Origin: Armatimonadota bacterium
GTDB lineage: Bacteria > Armatimonadota > Armatimonadia > Armatimonadales > Armatimonadaceae
Length of the DNA stretch: 8,444 bases
Assembly (NCBI GenBank): GCA_014380985.1
Contig: JACMIU010000539.1
Coordinates: 1-8,444, forward strand
Direction: 5' to 3'
In this document: piece after piece, positions 5,368 to 8,444 of the stretch
Numbering within the stretch: the first letter of the stretch is position 1
How the letters are laid out: each line of letters starts with the position of its first letter
Program-made: the position numbers and the translations under genes
The notes under the pieces: generated by a model
What the model was told of the DNA's origin: nothing
What the model saw: the letters and a program-made list of their open reading frames with translations, nothing else
Databases searched by the model: none

Positions 5368-6498
5368 TTATCCTTTCACCAATCGCGCCGCGTCCAGAAG
5401 CGACAGCAACCAATCCGTTTTGCGTTCGTGGGCTACGTCCACGGCGGTCGCGCCGGTTTTGTCCGGCAGAAGCGGGTTCGCGCCGCCTTCAAGTAGCGCG
5501 GCGATTACGTCGCGGAGTGGATACATCCGGCTCGCGGCAACGCAAAGCGGCAACCGTCCCCGATAGGCGGTGTTCGGATCGGATCCGGCTTCGAGCAGGG
5601 CATTTATCGCCACCACGTTCGCGTGTTCGGTTGCCGTCAGCAGGGCGGGTTTGCCAGACGCTTTTGCCAGCGTCTCGATGTTCGCGCCCACCGACAAAAG
5701 GTAGGCAAAGTTTTCCACGTTCGTCAGTGCCTCGCCGAGCGGAGTTCGCTTCGCCGCGTCCGCCGTGTTGACATCCGCGCCCGCGTCCACCAACTGCTTC
5801 AAAAGGGTGAGCGGCGCACCGGCGGCGAGAATCAGCGGCGTCGCGCCCTTGTTCTCCTTTTTCGGATCGCAAACGGCGTTGGGGTCGGCTCCCGCGTCAA
5901 GCAGTTGCGACACGACCGCGCCGAAATCGCCGCGCATCCCCCACCCCGCGTACTGAACGGCGTAGTGTAGAACCGTCATTCCGAGCGAATCAACGCTTGC
6001 GGGGTCGCCGCCGCACTCTAAGTGCAGGCCCACCATCGGCGCGTTTCCCCGGCTTGCCGCCAGATGTAGCGGCGTCGTGCCGTGGTCAATCGGCAGATTA
6101 GGGCTTGCGCCCGCGTTTAGCAGAAGCGTGGCGATGGCGAGTTGATCGCCCGTTTCGACGTGGGACGCCTCGTGCAGGGCATGACCGCCACGCTCCCTCT
6201 GCCAGCGCGGGTCGCACCCCGCCGCGAGAAACACTTGCACGATTTCGGGGTCGCCGCTATGCACCGCGAGGTGCAGGTAGTTGGCGTCGCCGGGAACGAT
6301 TTTCGCGCCGCTATCGAGAAGAAGCCGCACCGTGTCGGCGTTGCCCCGGTAGGCGGCGACTAAAAGCGGCGTTCGGTTGATTTCGCCGACCAAGTTCGGG
6401 TCGGCTCCCGCATCCAAAAGTCGCCGTACCAAGTCGGTGTTTTGCGATTCAATCGCTTTGGCGAACGCTCGCGGCGTGGTAATCAGTGTTTCCGTCAT
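5368..6498 (-). CDS. Ankyrin-repeat protein, paralogue 2 (middle)
   Basis: 376-residue protein of about 11 ankyrin repeats with no other domain and no export signal. Repeat cores include TPLLVAAYRGN (43-53), LHLAVHSGD (75-83), TPLHLAASRGN (142-152), TVLHYAV (175-181), TPLILAAG (220-227) and LLTATEHAN (286-294), with repeated DAGADPN-type turns. Repeat 6 has an insertion (about 182-196, Gly/Trp/Arg-containing) and a charged loop DPKKENKG (211-218). The ATG at 6498 overlaps the stop of the preceding paralogue by 4 nt (ATGA), with AAAGGG at 6507-6512, a clear sign of translational coupling. Its binding partner cannot be deduced; the operon suggests a joint role with the other two ankyrin proteins and the protease. 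Confidence 0.93.
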   Translation of the reverse strand: MTETLITTPRAFAKAIESQNTDLVRRLLDAGADPNLVGEINRTPLLVAAYRGNADTVRLLLDSGAKIVPGDANYLHLAVHSGDPEIVQVFLAAGCDPRWQRERGGHALHEASHVETGDQLAIATLLLNAGASPNLPIDHGTTPLHLAASRGNAPMVGLHLECGGDPASVDSLGMTVLHYAVQYAGWGMRGDFGAVVSQLLDAGADPNAVCDPKKENKGATPLILAAGAPLTLLKQLVDAGADVNTADAAKRTPLGEALTNVENFAYLLSVGANIETLAKASGKPALLTATEHANVVAINALLEAGSDPNTAYRGRLPLCVAASRMYPLRDVIAALLEGGANPLLPDKTGATAVDVAHERKTDWLLSLLDAARLVKG

Positions 6499-7658
6499 GC
6501 GGGTTGCCCTTTCGCTTGCCGCGCCGTTTCCGCCGCTTCGAGGAGTGGCAGAATCGCTTTTCGGCGACGTTTGCGAGCCAAGTCCAGCGCGGTTACGCCG
6601 TCTTTACCCGGTAGCAGATGGTTCGCGCCCGCCGCGAGTAGAGCGGCGACCGCGTCAGCGTTCGCCTTTGCCACCGCCGCGTGAAGCGGGTATTTGCCCC
6701 GGTACGCTTTGTTCGGGTCGGCGTTCGCGGCGAGTAAGGCTTGTACCGCGGGGGCGTTACCCCGTTCCGCCGCCGTGAGCAACAGCGGCTTGCCCGTCGC
6801 CTTTAGAAGCGGCGATAAGTCCGCGCCCGCCGCAAGCAATGCCGCGAAGTTTTCGGCGTTCGTAATCGCTTCGGTGAGCGGGGAACGTCCCACATTATCT
6901 ACAAAGTTCGGGTTCGCACCCGCCGCGAGCAGAACCGCGACCACGGCAACCGCCGCGTGGGACGCGGCGAGGATAAGTGCCGTCGCGCCGCTACCCAGTC
7001 CCCGTGCGGGCGAGTCGGCGGATGCCCCCGCCTCCAGCAACGTCTGCGCCGTTGCGCTCGTTGTTCTGTGTTTGGCGCGGCTATGTGCCGAAAAGTGAAG
7101 CGGCGTAAAGCCGTGGACGTTGGCGGCGTTCGGGTCGGAGCCGTGCCGTAGCAGGAGCCGCACCAGTTCCACGTTCGCGTTTTCCGCCGCCCAGTGGAGC
7201 GGCGTGACGCCGTAGTCGTCCACCGCGCACGGGTTCGCTCCGGCCGCAATCAACCGGGCGACGATACGCGGTATGCCGGTGTCGATAGCCGCACCCGCGT
7301 AAACCTCGCACCGCGCCGCGTAGTGGAGCGGAGTTTCCCCCGCTTTGTCCCGCGCTTCAGGATCGCTTCCCGCCGCGAGGAGAAGCCGCACCGATTCCGC
7401 GTTTCCCGACTGTACCGCATGGTGAAGGTAGGTTGAATCGTTAGGGAGACGTTCGCCCCGGTGAATATCCGCGCCAAGTTTCAGCAGGGCGCGTATGGCG
7501 TTCGACTTGCCGCGCTCTGAGGCGTAGCGTAACGGCGTCCATCCGTAATTACTGCTTTGGTTCGGGTCGGCTCCCGCCTCAATAGCACGGCGAATCTCCG
7601 CAACATTGCCGGAAGCGGCGGCAAGGCACAATTCATTGGTCAGTTGAAGGTTCATCAT
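6495..7658 (-). CDS. Ankyrin-repeat protein, paralogue 3 (first of three)
   Basis: 387-residue protein of about 11 ankyrin repeats. Cores include LCLAAASGN (10-18), TPLRYASERGK (41-51), LHHAVQSGN (78-86), TPLHYAAR (109-116), TPLHWAAEN (152-160), TPLHFSAH (185-192), TALILAAS (226-233) and PLHAAVAKAN (324-333). Repeats 4 and 6 carry insertions. The open frame extends upstream to a possible start at 7841, but those extra 61 codons overlap the protease gene and are Arg/Gly-rich without ankyrin character. The ATG at 7658 (followed by a second ATG), 26 nt after the protease stop, is therefore preferred although its ribosome site is weak. The C-terminal block (257-378) is the one shared most closely with the other two paralogues. 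Probably a cytoplasmic protein-binding scaffold. Confidence 0.92.
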   Translation of the reverse strand: MMNLQLTNELCLAAASGNVAEIRRAIEAGADPNQSSNYGWTPLRYASERGKSNAIRALLKLGADIHRGERLPNDSTYLHHAVQSGNAESVRLLLAAGSDPEARDKAGETPLHYAARCEVYAGAAIDTGIPRIVARLIAAGANPCAVDDYGVTPLHWAAENANVELVRLLLRHGSDPNAANVHGFTPLHFSAHSRAKHRTTSATAQTLLEAGASADSPARGLGSGATALILAASHAAVAVVAVLLAAGANPNFVDNVGRSPLTEAITNAENFAALLAAGADLSPLLKATGKPLLLTAAERGNAPAVQALLAANADPNKAYRGKYPLHAAVAKANADAVAALLAAGANHLLPGKDGVTALDLARKRRRKAILPLLEAAETARQAKGQPA

Positions 7659-7684
7659 GCCGAGATACTGCCGCACCGTATCCG

Positions 7685-8077
7685 CTAAGCGGAAAGCGTT
7701 TCGCCCACCGTTTTCGAGAGCGTCACTGCGCCGCCCTCCGTGACCGCCACCGATAAATCGTAGCCGCGCATCAGCGACATTCCAACCAGTGCGCCGCCTT
7801 CCGTGCCAAGCACCAACACGCGCTTCATCGCACCGTCCCACAATACCTCGGCAATAAAGTACGGCGTCGCTATCTCGGTTCCGTCCGCGAGAGTCGCCAG
7901 AGCGTCTCGCTGGGTTCGCTCCAGTTTCAGAAACGCAATCACGTCGTTTGGCAGGAGCAGATAATCGTTGAAGCCGGTATCCACTTTCGCGGCGATGTTT
8001 TTTCTGCGCAAACCGATTCCCGTCACGGTGATTTCGATAACCGCGTTCAGGTCGTCGTCAACGCTTCCCGTTATCAT
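7685..8077 (-). CDS. DTGF-type (clan AA) retropepsin-like aspartic protease
   Basis: 130-residue protein with one copy of the aspartic protease active-site motif, D33-T34-G35-F36 in AAKVDTGFNDYLLLP (29-43), followed by a hydrophobic strand. It also has the second half typical of retropepsin folds: LADGTE (63-68), a beta-rich centre, and LVGMSLMRGYDLSV (97-110), the (L/I)(V/I)G.. (L/M) element near the C-terminus. A single active-site motif implies action as a homodimer. Bacterial proteins with DTGF form a recognised clan AA family of unknown substrate. The ATG at 8077 has six Gs at 8083-8088, 5 nt upstream, and the protein then starts where the fold starts. The longer frame to 8152 is less likely. 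It overlaps the preceding gene by 20 nt, so the two are probably translationally coupled. Confidence 0.85.
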   Translation of the reverse strand: MITGSVDDDLNAVIEITVTGIGLRRKNIAAKVDTGFNDYLLLPNDVIAFLKLERTQRDALATLADGTEIATPYFIAEVLWDGAMKRVLVLGTEGGALVGMSLMRGYDLSVAVTEGGAVTLSKTVGETLSA

Positions 8078-8330
8078 TCCATCCCCCCATCGAAACGGCG
8101 GTGCGGCGACCGATGCGAAGGAGATAAACGTGCGCGTCCGGTCGGCGGGCAATCAACGTATCGGACACCTCCAGCGAATCGCGCCCCATCTCATAGTCGC
8201 CGGATTTAATGTCGAGTGCTACTAAACGCCCTTGATTTTCCGGCGTGTCCAATTTTGTTTGAAGATCGCGGGCGTAGATATCTTGTCCGATGCGAACCAC
8301 ATCCGCACTTGCCATTGGTTCGATAGTCAT
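8058..8330 (-). CDS. Small conserved protein of unknown function, partner of the DTGF protease
   Basis: 90-residue soluble protein. I recognise its pattern, GRLVALDIKSGDYEMGRDSL (34-53) followed by LIARRPDAHVYLLRIGRR (59-76), as that of small uncharacterised proteins (a VALDI-x-SGDYE core and an LxxRxPDA-x-hydrophobic-RIG tail). To my knowledge these are often encoded directly before clan AA aspartic proteases in cyanobacteria and other phyla. No catalytic residues or DNA-binding motif stand out. The ATG at 8330 is preferred over the in-frame ATG at 8315 because a perfect AGGAGG lies 7 nt upstream. Its 3' end overlaps the protease gene by 20 nt and contains the protease ribosome site. It might be a chaperone, inhibitor, antitoxin-like partner or substrate adaptor of the protease; nothing here decides. 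Confidence 0.8.
   Translation of the reverse strand: MTIEPMASADVVRIGQDIYARDLQTKLDTPENQGRLVALDIKSGDYEMGRDSLEVSDTLIARRPDAHVYLLRIGRRTAVSMGGWNDNGKR
8078..8090 (-). promoter_or_regulatory. Ribosome binding site of the DTGF protease, inside the upstream gene
   Basis: A run of six Gs (8083-8088) lies 5 nt before the ATG at 8077. It lies in the last codons of the 90-residue protein and decides the protease start at 8077. Confidence 0.65.
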
Positions 8331-8337
8331 TATGAAA

Positions 8338-8354
8338 CCTCCTGTTCCATTATA
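8338..8354 (-). promoter_or_regulatory. Extended -10 promoter and strong ribosome binding site of the accessory cluster
   Basis: TGATATAAT (TATAAT at 8354-8349, extended TG at 8357-8355) is a perfect extended -10 box on the minus strand; no good -35 is seen. AGGAGG (8343-8338) follows and is 7 nt before the ATG at 8330. The predicted transcription start (about 8342) falls in the Shine-Dalgarno sequence itself, so the mRNA would have an extremely short leader, or the real start is elsewhere. The ribosome site is certain; the promoter is likely. Confidence 0.6.
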
Positions 8355-8356
8355 TC

Positions 8357-8388
8357 AAAAACGGGCGAGCATTCCTGCCCGCCCGTTT
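8357..8388 (-). terminator. Rho-independent terminator of the upstream gene
   Basis: Minus-strand hairpin: arm 8388-8376 pairs with arm 8371-8359 (GC-rich, 12 pairs with one mismatch, TTCC-type 4-nt loop), followed by a run of five Ts at 8361-8357. It lies 26 nt after the stop codon of the gene entering from the right edge and separates that transcript from the protease/ankyrin cluster. Confidence 0.8.
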
Positions 8389-8414
8389 GCGTTTTGATAG
8401 CCCACGGTTTGCGC

Positions 8415-8444
8415 TTAATCCTCTTGAATCCGCGCAATCACCGG
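8415..8444 (-). CDS. C-terminal end of an unidentified gene (cut by window edge)
   Basis: The last nine codons (PVIARIQED, then TAA at 8417-8415) of a probable minus-strand gene entering from the right edge. The support is the terminator 26 nt downstream and the plausible codons. It is too short to identify. Confidence 0.4.
   Translation of the reverse strand, partial: PVIARIQED

Noticed and set aside
4206..7658. Recurring GC-rich words such as GGGTCGGCTCCCGC suggesting a repeat array or CRISPR
   Set aside because: They are codon-level copies of the AGADPN turn of ankyrin repeats, irregular in spacing and inside open frames.
7659..7841. Start at 7841 for ankyrin paralogue 3
   Set aside because: The 61 extra codons overlap the protease gene and are Arg/Gly-rich without any ankyrin pattern.
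8078..8152. Upstream start at 8152 for the aspartic protease
   Set aside because: It would lengthen the overlap with the preceding gene to 95 nt; the ATG at 8077 has a strong ribosome site and fits the fold.
1..8444. tRNA, rRNA, insertion sequences or attachment sites
   Set aside because: No cloverleaf, rRNA motif, transposase or terminal inverted repeats with target duplications seen on either strand.

Overview
All convincing genes in this window lie on the minus strand, so the window reads functionally from right to left. The DNA is GC-rich. It carries the upstream half of a bacterial F1Fo-ATP synthase operon (gene order Z-I-B-E-F-H-A), preceded by a five-gene accessory cluster. The atpZ-atpI pair, a c subunit with a carboxylate motif of the ES type, many ankyrin repeats and a DTGF-type aspartic protease with a small partner gene fit a free-living Gram-negative bacterium from a deep-branching phylum. 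Armatimonadota is one possibility, but the sequence alone does not fix the taxonomy.

Region 8444-8331: the last codons of an off-window gene, a rho-independent terminator, and directly against it an extended -10 promoter and a very strong Shine-Dalgarno sequence. Region 8330-4206: a tightly packed, probably co-transcribed cluster. It holds a 90-residue protein of unknown function, an overlapping DTGF-type retropepsin-like aspartic protease, and three tandem paralogous ankyrin-repeat proteins of about 380 residues. The three share an 11-repeat layout, and the C-terminal four repeats are the best conserved.

Region 4205-4051: a well-formed sigma70-type promoter (TTGACG, 18 bp, TATACT) starting right after the last ankyrin stop codon, then a structured leader of about 110 nt. 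Region 4050-1: atpZ, atpI, atpB (a), atpE (c), atpF (b), atpH (delta) and the first 90 codons of atpA (alpha). Together these encode the membrane rotor and stator, the peripheral stalk, and the beginning of the catalytic head. The remaining genes (atpG, atpD, atpC) would be expected to the left of position 1.

Most notable points: (1) the atpA N-terminal domain lacks about 28 residues relative to the family, in frame, with a short GTCGGC sequence at the junction; (2) AtpF has a 122-residue low-complexity C-terminal extension containing a 22-residue uncharged hydrophobic stretch; (3) a REP-like palindrome is inserted between atpE and atpF; (4) three duplicated ankyrin genes are linked to a conserved-looking protease and small-protein pair, which could be an uncharacterised proteolysis and protein-binding module; (5) the c subunit carries residues compatible with sodium binding.
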